This document shows, one piece after another, positions 24,982 through 33,251 of a DNA stretch of 61,843 bases. Origin of the DNA: Methanomassiliicoccales archaeon (GTDB lineage: Archaea; Thermoplasmatota; Thermoplasmata; Methanomassiliicoccales; UBA472). The stretch lies in NCBI GenBank assembly GCA_028682895.1, contig JAJRAK010000037.1, forward strand, positions 1-61,843. Direction: 5' to 3'. The position numbers were made by a program, and so were the translations under genes. A model generated the notes under the pieces. It did not search any database, was not told the DNA's origin, and was given only the letters and a program-made list of their open reading frames with translations. Every line of letters begins with the position of its first letter. Position 1 is the stretch's first letter.

Positions 24982-26934
24982 CTAAATCCTTCTCTTGGCC
25001 CGCAAGATAAGCAACAATATGGCAAGGGCAGGTATCGGAGCATAGAGCAGCAGCGGAAGCGCTCCGCCGCTCTCCTCAACGACCATCACGGTCATGGTGG
25101 CGTTGGCGCTATTGCCCAAGGCGTCCGTCATCGTGAGAGTGATGTTATGCACGCCTACGGGCATGGTAACGGTATGCAGCGGACCGGAAAGGTCCTCATT
25201 ACCATCGCCGTCGAGGTCCCAGCTGAAGCTGACGATGCCGGAGGCATCCGAGCAGTTCGTGGCGTCCAAGGTGAGCATCGTTCCCTCCGTGATCTCGGCA
25301 TAGTTCCAGGGCAAGGATATCGTAGGAGGTGTCGAATCGCCCTTCCAATCGTTCTGGAACCAGGCTGCGAACGTCCCCGCCACCTCTTCTGAGCTGACAA
25401 GCAGGGCCATCTCCCGATTGCATTGCATGGAATTGTTCACCCAGTTCGCGCTTCCTACCAGGACGGTGCTGTCCGCGATCACCCCCTTATTATGGATCCG
25501 TTCGAAGCCGGAATCGTCGCCCATCAACCGGCATTCCAGGTCCCATCCCTTCTGCGCCGACTTGGTGTTCAGCGCTTCGGCGACCTCCTCGTTCTCATCC
25601 TCGGTGCCTATGTTAGCATCAAGCAATATTCGGACCGAAGCACCGCGCTCTGCCGCTCTGAAAAGTGAGTCCATGATCTCACTGCCGTCGGGCCAGGAAT
25701 CGTCGATGCTCAGCTGCTGCACCAACACGCGCTCCTGCGCGGAATCGAGCATCCCCACTATCGTGTCCTCGATGCCGTATGGAGAGGTGGCCAGAAGGAC
25801 CGATGCCCGGGATGCCGCGACCGTTCCGTCGTCATAGACCATCATCCTACTTGCCCGGGCTTCCTGGCGGGCCACGCTGAGCTCCAAAGGGAATACGTCA
25901 ATGCCCTTTCCGGCCATGTCCCTCCGGAACACATCCAAGGCGTCCTGGGAGAGCGATCTTGACTCGACCAGGAGCCCCCATCCCCGATTCGAGCCGTAGC
26001 TGGTGTCCGCCATGTTCTCCGAACTGACCAGCAGTATCTCCTCGTCGAACACGATGTACTTGGCGTGAAGGTAGTCGTAGCGTCGGAAGGAATCGCTCGA
26101 GCGCATCACCCAGACATCCGCGCCTGCGTCCTGAAGATAGTATGCGAGAGCGGCGCCGTTCTCGCTGATCCCGCCGACCGGCTGTCCTTCTAAAAGTACC
26201 GTCACGTTCACCCCACGGGCCTCGGCCATGGACAGGTGGCGTGCCAGGGTCCAGTTCTCGAGGAGGTACACGGCCAGATGGATACTTTCTTGGCTACGGT
26301 CGATCTCCCGCACCGTCGCTTCCAGGGCACCCTCCGGGTACAGTATCGGCGTGACCTTGGCCGATACTGGAGAGGTGTGAAGTGTGAAGAGCCCAGGCAT
26401 CTCGATGGCCCATGAGCTGAGGCCGATGCTTTCGCCGACTCGCACCAGCATTTCCCCTTTCTTGATCGTTGCCGCCGGACCGTTCCACGGAACGTTCGGT
26501 TCGGAGGTCCCGTAATGCAGGACATCGACCAGAGCGCCAATGGCGTCGTAAAGCATCACCTCGTCGCCCTTGTCTGCCAGCTTTAGATTTCCTTTAAGAG
26601 AGACCTCGGTGGAGTTCTTCCATAGAATGGGTTCGTCCGGGTATAGCGCGGAACACCTTTCCGGAGATTCACACCAGTTGACGGAGGAACCGGTGCTGAG
26701 CAAGTATGAGGAATTGATGGTTACGCTGCCCTCGCCGTCTGTCAGCTTCCAGCCGTTCATATCGACCGTTCGACCGTAGTTGGTGATGGATATGAGCTCT
26801 CCGGGATAGGCGGGGCAGACCCGTGAGAGCCGGACATCTATGTTCGACCCTTCCCCGCCGTCCTCGGCGGAGAGGGCTGGAAGGCACAGTGCGATCGTCA
26901 CGACTATCGTCAGGAGGAGCAGGATAGAGCGCAC
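24982..26934 (-). CDS. Secreted lamin-tail / phospholipase D / PKD protein with membrane anchor
   Basis: A 650-residue surface protein. It starts with a signal peptide (SILLLLTIVVTIALCLPALSA), then a lamin-tail domain near residues 30-150 (ELISITNYGRTVDMNGWKL). Two HKD phospholipase D motifs follow: HAKYIVFDEEI near 290 and HNKGVIADSTVLVGSAN near 485, each with the HxKxxxxD and GS/SE elements. A PKD-like beta domain lies near 545-620 (SFSWDLDGDGNEDLSG), and a final membrane helix and RAKRRI end anchor it. The two HKD copies can form one active site, giving a nuclease or phospholipase outside the cell. Lamin-tail with PLD is common in secreted DNA-degrading proteins. Confidence 0.87.
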   Translation of the reverse strand: MRSILLLLTIVVTIALCLPALSAEDGGEGSNIDVRLSRVCPAYPGELISITNYGRTVDMNGWKLTDGEGSVTINSSYLLSTGSSVNWCESPERCSALYPDEPILWKNSTEVSLKGNLKLADKGDEVMLYDAIGALVDVLHYGTSEPNVPWNGPAATIKKGEMLVRVGESIGLSSWAIEMPGLFTLHTSPVSAKVTPILYPEGALEATVREIDRSQESIHLAVYLLENWTLARHLSMAEARGVNVTVLLEGQPVGGISENGAALAYYLQDAGADVWVMRSSDSFRRYDYLHAKYIVFDEEILLVSSENMADTSYGSNRGWGLLVESRSLSQDALDVFRRDMAGKGIDVFPLELSVARQEARASRMMVYDDGTVAASRASVLLATSPYGIEDTIVGMLDSAQERVLVQQLSIDDSWPDGSEIMDSLFRAAERGASVRILLDANIGTEDENEEVAEALNTKSAQKGWDLECRLMGDDSGFERIHNKGVIADSTVLVGSANWVNNSMQCNREMALLVSSEEVAGTFAAWFQNDWKGDSTPPTISLPWNYAEITEGTMLTLDATNCSDASGIVSFSWDLDGDGNEDLSGPLHTVTMPVGVHNITLTMTDALGNSANATMTVMVVEESGGALPLLLYAPIPALAILLLILRAKRRI

Positions 26935-26984
26935 GGCCTATGATAGGGAAGATAGAAAATAACGCGATGGTGTGCAATCAGCTT

Positions 26985-27662
26985 TCAGAGGCCGGAGACC
27001 AGGTCCTTCAGGACCGCCTTGACGTCCTTGGCCTTGACAACGCCTGACGCCAGGAGTACGCCGGAAGCGCCCAATCTCAGGGCGGCCTTCACATCCGCCC
27101 CGTTCTTGACGCCGGCACCGCAGAGCACCTTGACCTTCGGGTCCACCTTCTTGACCAGCTCCACCGTCCTGCTGACTATCTGCGGGTCGGCGGTGGTGAC
27201 GGATATGTCCCCTCCGATGAGCTCAGGAGGCTCGACGGCAATGAAATCAGGTCCGTATGCGGCCACGGCCACCGAGGTCTCGGAGGAATCGGTGCAGACG
27301 ATGCTGATCAATCCCTGCTCGCGGCACATCTTGACCGCGATGGCGATGTCGGGCATGGCCATGCGGTGCTCCGAATGGTTGATGAGCGTTCCGACCGCTC
27401 CCGCGGCCTTGACGCTCTGAGGAGATACATGACCGGTGATGGAACCGGGCGATCTGGCGTCAACGTGCTGAGAAAGAACTGGTATGGTGACCGATGAGGC
27501 CACCTTGGAAAGTTCGACCATCGGGGGGCATACGGCGAAAGATGCCTTATGCTCCCCTGCGGCGCGTTCGCACTCCTTGGCCAGGCGCAGCGCTCCCTGC
27601 CCCTCGACCTCGGAGTAGACCTTGAAGTTTACGACGATGACGGGAAGCTTGAGCTCAGTCAA
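26985..27662 (-). CDS. tpiA: Triosephosphate isomerase (archaeal type)
   Basis: A 225-residue isomerase of the short archaeal class. It interconverts dihydroxyacetone phosphate and glyceraldehyde 3-phosphate. The N-terminus VVNFKVYSE carries the catalytic lysine region, the histidine is in LINHSEHRM, the glutamate in the loop near VAVEPPELIGG, and the phosphate loop KVLCGAGVKNG near 165 is intact. It overlaps the upstream FBP aldolase/phosphatase gene by eight bases, so the two sugar-phosphate steps are coupled in one operon. Confidence 0.95.
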   Translation of the reverse strand: MTELKLPVIVVNFKVYSEVEGQGALRLAKECERAAGEHKASFAVCPPMVELSKVASSVTIPVLSQHVDARSPGSITGHVSPQSVKAAGAVGTLINHSEHRMAMPDIAIAVKMCREQGLISIVCTDSSETSVAVAAYGPDFIAVEPPELIGGDISVTTADPQIVSRTVELVKKVDPKVKVLCGAGVKNGADVKAALRLGASGVLLASGVVKAKDVKAVLKDLVSGL

Positions 27663-28797
27663 TCTTCTCCATCCTGTCCTTCAACTTGCCCAGTACGGCC
27701 GGACGGGTGGTGTACTCCATCTCTTCTGGACCGAGTATGGAGGGCATGAACGGCCCGTGCTGGCGCATGTAGATGCTGGCACGAACCGCCTTGCGCCTGG
27801 CCTCGTCCCAGACACTGCCGGAGAAGTAGTCGACCGGCTGCTTCACGCCCAACGGTGCATCAGGGTCCTCACAGCCCTGGAAGCGTCCGTTGCTGATCAT
27901 GAAACCGAGGGCGCAGATCCGCGGCGGCCCATCGAAGTAGGTGGGATCGCTGTCCTCGACGGAGCAAGGATACAAGGCGCCATAGTGGGAACCGCGCATC
28001 CATCCGGCGACGAGCGCAGGGAACATGAACGGCTGCAACACCTCACCGACGGCAGGCAGGCCGCTCTGACAGCGCACGACCGCCACGGGGTCGTCCTTGC
28101 CGACGTACTTTCCAGCGCACAGGTTCAGCTTCTCGGTGCTGACCACGCAGGCAGTGCCTATGCTCTTGTCCTTGCTCATGATCCTCTTGATGGCATATCG
28201 GGTCGTGTCGCCGATCAAGCTCAAGATGTCATAGCTCTCCTCGGGAGCGGACATGACGATCTTCTTGTGGTCCATCACGTCAACGACCTCGAAGAGGAAC
28301 CCTTCGTGGGCCCTCGGATCGATGACCAGACCGGTGGTGGTGAACGGGTCCATGAATATGCGGGACAGAGGCATGGAGTAGGCGGAAGGCTCGGTCTTGT
28401 CGGCCATGAAGAATATCATGGGCTCGGCGCCCCTCTCCACGAACTCGACCTCGGCCGCTCCGGGGCCCATGCCGCGTATGTTACCGCTGAACGCGTCGGA
28501 CAGGATGTCCTGACCAGCAGCGTACATCTTCATCTCCTTGGCCAGCTTGGCGGCGGCCTGGAATGCGGACCATGCCAGTGCGTGGACGTCCTTGTTGTTC
28601 TCGCCCCTGAAATGGGTCATGAACAGGTTGATGTCGTCGCCCACTCGGGTAACGTAGAAGTCGTTGATGGTGCCGGACTTTACGCCCTCGATCAGGGTCT
28701 GTTCGCAGACCTTCATCATCTTCGGGTGCGGCTTGGAGTGCCCGGCGACAGATCCTACATCAGCCTTGATGACAGAGACAGTGACCTTCTGAGACAT
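27655..28797 (-). CDS. Bifunctional fructose-1,6-bisphosphate aldolase/phosphatase
   Basis: A 380-residue archaeal-type (class V) FBPase that condenses triose phosphates and removes phosphate in gluconeogenesis. The N-terminus MSQKVTVSVIKADVGSVAGH is diagnostic. The Mg-ligand aspartates and phosphate-binding regions are seen in MADKTEPSAYSMPL and DYFSGSVWDEARRKA, and the C-terminal EYTTRPAVL is conserved. Length is normal. It heads the operon with tpiA. A TATA box lies 40-50 bases upstream and ribosome site AAGGTATGG near the ATG is modest. Confidence 0.96.
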   Translation of the reverse strand: MSQKVTVSVIKADVGSVAGHSKPHPKMMKVCEQTLIEGVKSGTINDFYVTRVGDDINLFMTHFRGENNKDVHALAWSAFQAAAKLAKEMKMYAAGQDILSDAFSGNIRGMGPGAAEVEFVERGAEPMIFFMADKTEPSAYSMPLSRIFMDPFTTTGLVIDPRAHEGFLFEVVDVMDHKKIVMSAPEESYDILSLIGDTTRYAIKRIMSKDKSIGTACVVSTEKLNLCAGKYVGKDDPVAVVRCQSGLPAVGEVLQPFMFPALVAGWMRGSHYGALYPCSVEDSDPTYFDGPPRICALGFMISNGRFQGCEDPDAPLGVKQPVDYFSGSVWDEARRKAVRASIYMRQHGPFMPSILGPEEMEYTTRPAVLGKLKDRMEKID

Positions 28798-28837
28798 GTT
28801 AAATTCCCATACCTTGGGCTCTCAGAATTACTGCTTG

Positions 28838-28850
28838 GATATATAATATT
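28838..28850 (-). promoter_or_regulatory. Promoter of the FBP aldolase/phosphatase operon
   Basis: On the minus strand AATATTATATATCC contains a TATA box centred near 28843, about 25 bases before a likely start near 28815. The fbp ATG is at 28797, so the leader is short. Confidence 0.6.
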
Positions 28851-28915
28851 TGATGAACTAGTAACGACGAATGACGACCTCTAGAACGCTTATGGGGATA
28901 GGGGCGGTGTGCCCT

Positions 28916-29140
28916 TCATTCCACCTTTATCGCTGACGCGGCGCAAGCGCCCTCGGCGTTCTTCACGCAGTTCTTCAGGCTGTCCGGGACCTCTCCCACG
29001 AACTTGCCGCCCTTCTGGTACATCTGCTTGATGTTCGAATTGCCATCGTCTCCTTCCATGAAGACGTCGGGGCATTCATCGTTGTAGCATATTCCGCAAC
29101 CAGTGCACTCCTTATCATCTATGGTGACTTTAACGGGCAT
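28916..29140 (-). CDS. [4Fe-4S] ferredoxin
   Basis: A 74-residue ferredoxin beginning at ATG 29140. Upstream in-frame codons are not ferredoxin-like. Cysteines C12, C15, C18 (CTGCGIC) with C23 and two C-terminal cysteines (NCVKNAEGAC) support a single-cluster ferredoxin fold of the type that adds a disulfide. It transfers low-potential electrons in the cytoplasm. It is a single gene, divergent from aspS across a TATA-bearing spacer, with a GAGAGTGAG ribosome-like element. Confidence 0.85.
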   Translation of the reverse strand: MPVKVTIDDKECTGCGICYNDECPDVFMEGDDGNSNIKQMYQKGGKFVGEVPDSLKNCVKNAEGACAASAIKVE

Positions 29141-29219
29141 AAGGAACTCACTCTCACCGATGACCTTCAAGGTTTCGGTTCGGACGCATATGTCGGACGA
29201 ATTTGCCGTTCCCGCCATT

Positions 29220-29230
29220 CTTATATAAAA
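29220..29230 (+). promoter_or_regulatory. aspS promoter TATA box
   Basis: CTTATATAAAAAAG, with transcription starting near 29250 and a TGAGGCG element before the ATG at 29271. Confidence 0.65.
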
Positions 29231-29270
29231 AAGGGGTGATATCGAGCCATTCTGTCCTGAGGCGTTTAAA

Positions 29271-30575
29271 ATGATGTACGATTCCAGATTTATCACGGCC
29301 AACGAATATGACAAAGAGGTCACCGTAGAGGGATGGGCCCAGGAGGTGCGCAATCTCGGGGGCATTTCTTTCCTCATATTGCGCGACCGTTACGGCCTGG
29401 TGCAGATCACCGCACCGAAGAAGAAGATAACGCCGGAGGTCATGCAGGCGATCACCTCGCTCTCACGCGAGTCCGTCGTCCGTATCACCGGTATCGTGAA
29501 AGCGAGCGCCCAGGTGAAGAGCGGGTATGAGATAATACCCTCCACCGTCACCGTGCAAAGCAGCGCCATGACGCCCCTGCCAATGGGCGTGGTGGACAAG
29601 GTGGACGTGGAGGCGGAGACGCGCTTCAACCACCGTTATATGGACCTGAGGAAGCCCGAGGCCAGGGCCGTCTTCGAGATCAAGTCGCTGGTCCTGCGCC
29701 TGATAGATGAGTACATGGCCGACAACGGCTTCGTGGAAGTGTTCACGCCCAAGCTGGTAGCGTCCGGTGCAGAGGGCGGTTCCACCTTGTTCAAGATCGA
29801 CTACTTCGGCAAGCCCGCTTATTTGGCACAGTCGCCCCAGCTCTACAAACAGATGCTCATGTCAACGGGAATGGACCGGATATTCGAGATCGGGCCGGCC
29901 TTCAGGGCGGAACCTTCCGATACCGCTCGTCACGTCTCTGAGTTCATCAGCTACGATGGGGAGATGGCCCATATCGACTCGCAGACCGAGGTGATGGCGA
30001 TGATAGAGGGCTGCATGCAGTACGTCATCTCCGAGGTCCAGACACGCGGCGCTCGCTCACTGGAGGTGCTTGGAACGCAGGTCGTTTTGCCGAAGGCACC
30101 GTACCCGGTCATCTCTTACGAGAAGGCCATCAGCATGGTCCAGGCCGCCGGGTTCAAGATAGAGCTGGGCGAGGACCTTGGCACGGAGGGAGAGAAGATG
30201 CTGGGCGACCTCATGGCGCAAGACGGTCACGAGATGTACTGGATAGCCGAGTATCCCGAGGAAGCGAAGCCCTTCTATATCATGGAGAAGGAAGGGACCC
30301 CCTACTCGTTCTCCTTTGACCTTGATTACAAAGGCCAGGAGATCTCGTCCGGCGGGCAGCGCGAGCACCGTTATGACCGTTTGGTGCAGAGGATGGAGAA
30401 GAAAGGCCTCGACCCCAAGTCCTTCGAGTTCTACTTGAACTCATTTGCCTATGGCATGCCGTCGCACGGGGGATGGGGCATAGGAGTGGAGCGCCTGGTG
30501 CAGAAGATGCTCGGGCTGAACAACATCCGCGAGACGATACTGTTCCCCCGGGACCGCAACCGGCTGGTGCCTTGA
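29271..30575 (+). CDS. aspS: Aspartyl-tRNA synthetase (archaeal type)
   Basis: A 434-residue class IIb synthetase that charges tRNA-Asp (and, in many archaea, tRNA-Asn with aspartate, which is then amidated). The N-terminal OB-fold anticodon domain (1-105) is followed by class II motif 1 with its proline, motif 2 FEIGPAFRAEPSDTARHVSEF, and motif 3 GWGIGVERLVQKMLGL. The compact archaeal form without the bacterial insertion is seen. Whether it discriminates cannot be read here; no GatCAB gene is in the window. Alternative ATG start is one codon downstream. Confidence 0.96.
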   Translation: MMYDSRFITANEYDKEVTVEGWAQEVRNLGGISFLILRDRYGLVQITAPKKKITPEVMQAITSLSRESVVRITGIVKASAQVKSGYEIIPSTVTVQSSAMTPLPMGVVDKVDVEAETRFNHRYMDLRKPEARAVFEIKSLVLRLIDEYMADNGFVEVFTPKLVASGAEGGSTLFKIDYFGKPAYLAQSPQLYKQMLMSTGMDRIFEIGPAFRAEPSDTARHVSEFISYDGEMAHIDSQTEVMAMIEGCMQYVISEVQTRGARSLEVLGTQVVLPKAPYPVISYEKAISMVQAAGFKIELGEDLGTEGEKMLGDLMAQDGHEMYWIAEYPEEAKPFYIMEKEGTPYSFSFDLDYKGQEISSGGQREHRYDRLVQRMEKKGLDPKSFEFYLNSFAYGMPSHGGWGIGVERLVQKMLGLNNIRETILFPRDRNRLVP

Positions 30576-30632
30576 AAAAGAGCACCAGCATGGCTAAATT
30601 ATAATACCAATGGGATTCATATCCCTTCTGGG

Positions 30633-31154
30633 ATGCACGTGAGCTTTCAAGGAGCGGACGCTGAAGGCTATGAGCCAGGGCCGATGGAGTATGTCACTTA
30701 CCATGAGGACCGCTTCGACCATTCGTTGATCGAGTTCTTCGTGGCCGGCGAGCCGGTTCCGCAGGGCAGCACCAAAGCGTTCTACATCAAGAAGCTGGAA
30801 AGGGTGGTCACCACCCATACCAATGCTAACACCGAGCAGTGGAGGCACCGCATCGCCACGGAAGCGCAGCACACGAACGATCTGCGCGCACAGAGCTTCT
30901 TCTCGGACGACCGCCGCCTCGGTTATGAGGTGGTGCTCGATTTCGTCTTCTCCAAGCCCAAGAGCCAGCCGAAGAAATGGGTGATGAACACCAAGCGCCC
31001 CGACCTGGACAAACTGATAAGGGCCGCCTTGGACGCCATAACCGGTGTTCTTATACCGGACGATTCTCAAGTGGTCAAGATAACGGCTGGCAAGTGCTAC
31101 GGCGATTGCGACCGGACCCCTGGATTGTACATCTCCGTCAGAAGGATGGAATGA
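30633..31154 (+). CDS. RusA-type Holliday junction endodeoxyribonuclease
   Basis: A 173-residue protein ending in a full RusA fold, with a 30-residue extra N-terminus. The family opening FFVAGEPVPQGSTKAF is at residues 35-50. Catalytic aspartates D124 and D126 (KRPDLDKLIRAALDA) and D143/D144 (PDDSQVVKI) match the RusA metal site (D70, D72 and D91 in E. coli). RusA resolves four-way junctions and is normally carried by phages and plasmids; here no phage genes flank it. A TATA-like AAATTATAATACC near 30595-30607 gives a short or absent leader. Confidence 0.87.
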   Translation: MHVSFQGADAEGYEPGPMEYVTYHEDRFDHSLIEFFVAGEPVPQGSTKAFYIKKLERVVTTHTNANTEQWRHRIATEAQHTNDLRAQSFFSDDRRLGYEVVLDFVFSKPKSQPKKWVMNTKRPDLDKLIRAALDAITGVLIPDDSQVVKITAGKCYGDCDRTPGLYISVRRME

Positions 31155-31313
31155 GGTCCTGGACCAGGATCTCTGCACTCATAGGGTTCATCATCTCCCG
31201 AAGGATCAGCTGACCCTCTTCTCTTCATCGATCCAATAAGCGGTCCAGTTGTTGTGGTTACCTGCTCCGGGCTAATGAACGTTTCCTTGGTCGTGGCTGT
31301 TCACAGTGTGTTT

Positions 31314-31329
31314 TGTCCAATTTTGGACA
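31314..31329. promoter_or_regulatory. 16-base dyad upstream of the 52-residue gene
   Basis: TGTCCAA and TTGGACA, separated by TT, form a perfect seven-base inverted repeat. It lies about 90 bases before the 52-residue ORF and about 320 bases before the AsnC-domain gene. It could be an operator; no regulator is identified. Confidence 0.45.
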
Positions 31330-31417
31330 TATTATGATCGGCCGTGCGCATTGATGAACAGCATGGTTATGTGATGACCCGACGTAATCATCATTCCCGC
31401 ATATACGGAGGTAGCCA

Positions 31418-31576
31418 ATGGACAAGAAAACGTTAGAGACGGTAAAGAACGACTTCGTTGGAGTGGAATACTCCCTGTGCATTGCGAACGAGATCACCAC
31501 CAAGGGGCTGGGTTTCTCTGTGTCCTGTGAGACCGGGACCATCACCGATGTCTTCCTGCCCTCGATAGAGGATTGA
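31418..31576 (+). CDS. Unrecognised 52-residue protein with strong ribosome site
   Basis: ATG 31418 is preceded by GGAGGTAGCCA, a near-perfect ribosome site at ideal spacing, and reads through to TGA 31576. The product begins MDKKTLETVKNDF, is soluble and contains two cysteines (SLCIANE and VSCETG). It is not recognised. It lies in an otherwise empty 495-base stretch between rusA and the AsnC-domain gene. The ribosome site and the strand-consistent frame are the main evidence. Confidence 0.7.
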   Translation: MDKKTLETVKNDFVGVEYSLCIANEITTKGLGFSVSCETGTITDVFLPSIED

Positions 31577-31648
31577 TCACGTTGTCCTCTTCATACACGT
31601 TCTTCAGCAGACGGCAAGTTTGATTTGACCTTCTGTCAATGATATCCT

Positions 31649-31888
31649 ATGAACAGCGCCATCGTGGCCATCACCATCGACATCGGGTACGAGGGTGAGG
31701 TCATGGACCTGCTTTGCGCCGACCAGACGGTGCATGAGTGCTACATGGTCTACGGCGTCTATGATATAATCGCGAAGGTCCATGCCGAGGGCGAGGACGG
31801 GCTTCACCTTGCCATCCGTTCAATACGTGAGATGCGAGGAGTTCGTTCCACCCTCACGCTGGTCGTCTGCCGCGAGCATAAAAAGTAA
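31649..31888 (+). CDS. Stand-alone Lrp/AsnC-type ligand-binding (RAM) domain
   Basis: A 79-residue protein matching the regulation-of-amino-acid-metabolism domain of Lrp/AsnC regulators: VAITIDIGYEGEVMDLLC, then VYDIIAKVHAEGEDGLHLAI and a TLTLVV strand. The usual N-terminal helix-turn-helix is absent; nothing before the start resembles it. Such proteins bind amino acids and may control other RAM proteins by dimer exchange. It precedes the possible nuclease gene by about 36 bases. Confidence 0.85.
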   Translation: MNSAIVAITIDIGYEGEVMDLLCADQTVHECYMVYGVYDIIAKVHAEGEDGLHLAIRSIREMRGVRSTLTLVVCREHKK

Positions 31889-31924
31889 ACGTTGATTGCT
31901 GTTCTACCCTACAGAGGTTGCTTA

Positions 31925-32560
31925 TTGGACAAGTTCTCCCAGGACCTTGATGCGCTCATGACCAGGCTGGTCACGGAATGCGACAGCCAGAGCGAGGAAA
32001 GGATGAAGGCCCTGGAGCAACGATTGATCGATCTGAAGGAGCGCAACCTGCTCAAGATCAACCACTCCGTTCTGGAGATGATCGTGGCCAAGTACCTCAT
32101 ACTGGACGGATACGAGGTGGACCTGGAGCATGTGATCGACAACGGCCTCAGCTGCGACGTGTACGCAACGAAGGGGGATGGCGTGCTCATCGTGGAAGTG
32201 GAGACGGGATACGTCCCGCCGGCTCATGCACTGGACCCGATGGACTACATCCGCGCCAGGATAGCGTCGAAGATAGCACGTTACAGCAACCATTGCGACA
32301 AGTTCTGTCTGGGGGGACCGCCGCACTATGTCATGCCCATTATGCCGTTCTTCATGCGGCCGCCGCGGGACCGCACCACGGCCGAGGTGGACCTGGTGAA
32401 GAGCTACTGCGATAGCTATTACACCTCCCCACCAGTTTCTTTGAGCGAGATAATGAACTCGCGCATACACAGTGTCTCCATCATCGATGTGGAGAACGCC
32501 CGCCTGCGCGAGATGTCGCCGGACGATTACATCAACCTTACCGTCGACTGGTACCTGTGA
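31925..32560 (+). CDS. Conserved-looking protein with a possible PD-(D/E)XK-like core
   Basis: A 211-residue protein with a TTG start at 31925, which AGAGGT supports at good spacing; the frame also runs to a TTG 11 codons upstream. Central residues show GYEVDLEHVIDNGLSCDVYA followed by VLIVEVETG, the layout of Mrr-like nucleases (aspartate on one strand, then E-x-K); here the lysine is Glu (EVE), so catalysis is doubtful. Later CDKFCLGGPPHYVMP and the C-terminus are not recognised. The function is unknown. The stop is about 10 bases before lysE-family gene. Confidence 0.55.
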   Translation: MDKFSQDLDALMTRLVTECDSQSEERMKALEQRLIDLKERNLLKINHSVLEMIVAKYLILDGYEVDLEHVIDNGLSCDVYATKGDGVLIVEVETGYVPPAHALDPMDYIRARIASKIARYSNHCDKFCLGGPPHYVMPIMPFFMRPPRDRTTAEVDLVKSYCDSYYTSPPVSLSEIMNSRIHSVSIIDVENARLREMSPDDYINLTVDWYL

Positions 32561-32569
32561 GCTGATGAT

Positions 32570-33196
32570 ATGAGCGCTGAGGCGGCACTGTTGTTCCTAG
32601 GCACCGTCGCCTTCATCTCCCTATCAGGAGTGCTCATGCCCGGCCCGGTATTCGCGGTGACGATCGCCTGCGGCTACAAGGAAAGGATGGCTGGATGGAA
32701 GATAGCGATGGGGCACGCCCTGGTGGAGATACCGGTGATAGTCGCTATCTTCTTCGGTCTGAGCACCTTGCTTCAGGACGAACGGATATTCGCTGCCATC
32801 GGCCTGATCGGCGGGGCGCTGCTGCTGTACCTTGGATATGACACGGTGCGCACCAGGAAGGAAATCGTCACCAGCTGTGACCTGAAATACCGCAGCTCGT
32901 TCTGGGCCGGGGTGATGACCACCATAGTGAACCCGTCCTGGTGGCTGTGGTGGGCCACCATCGGCGCCGCCCTTACCGTCTCCGCGGTGGAGTTCGGCTG
33001 GTGGATGCTCCCCCTTTTCATCCTGGTGCACATAGTCTGCGACCTGCTTTGGGAAGGTTTCGTGGCCATGACGATATTCGACACCAAAGGAAGATGGAAC
33101 GAGAGATGGCATCAGTACTTGATCGCTGGCTCAGGCTTCATAATGATATTCTTCGCCATCTACTTCGTGCTCAACGCCCTGGGCGACCTGTTGTGA
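32570..33196 (+). CDS. LysE/RhtB-family amino acid exporter
   Basis: A 208-residue membrane protein with about six helices. The N-terminus FISLSGVLMPGPVFAVTI is the family signature (PGP motif); GALLLYLGYDTVR and WAGVMTTIVNPSWWLWWATIG are also typical. These exporters remove excess basic or neutral amino acids; the substrate is not read. It starts 9 bases after the previous gene, so it may share its transcript. A RAM-domain gene nearby, also linked to amino acids, is consistent with this role. Confidence 0.9.
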   Translation: MSAEAALLFLGTVAFISLSGVLMPGPVFAVTIACGYKERMAGWKIAMGHALVEIPVIVAIFFGLSTLLQDERIFAAIGLIGGALLLYLGYDTVRTRKEIVTSCDLKYRSSFWAGVMTTIVNPSWWLWWATIGAALTVSAVEFGWWMLPLFILVHIVCDLLWEGFVAMTIFDTKGRWNERWHQYLIAGSGFIMIFFAIYFVLNALGDLL

Positions 33197-33251
33197 ACGA
33201 TGGAAAGAAAGTGACGGATATTATGATTCCTGGCGTTATAATTCTTATCTT

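Noticed and set aside
27622-28884. A 420-codon frame opposite the FBP aldolase/phosphatase and TPI genes
   Set aside because: It is fully covered by two certain genes and its composition is rich in Val/Asp/Gly/His, as for antisense shadows.
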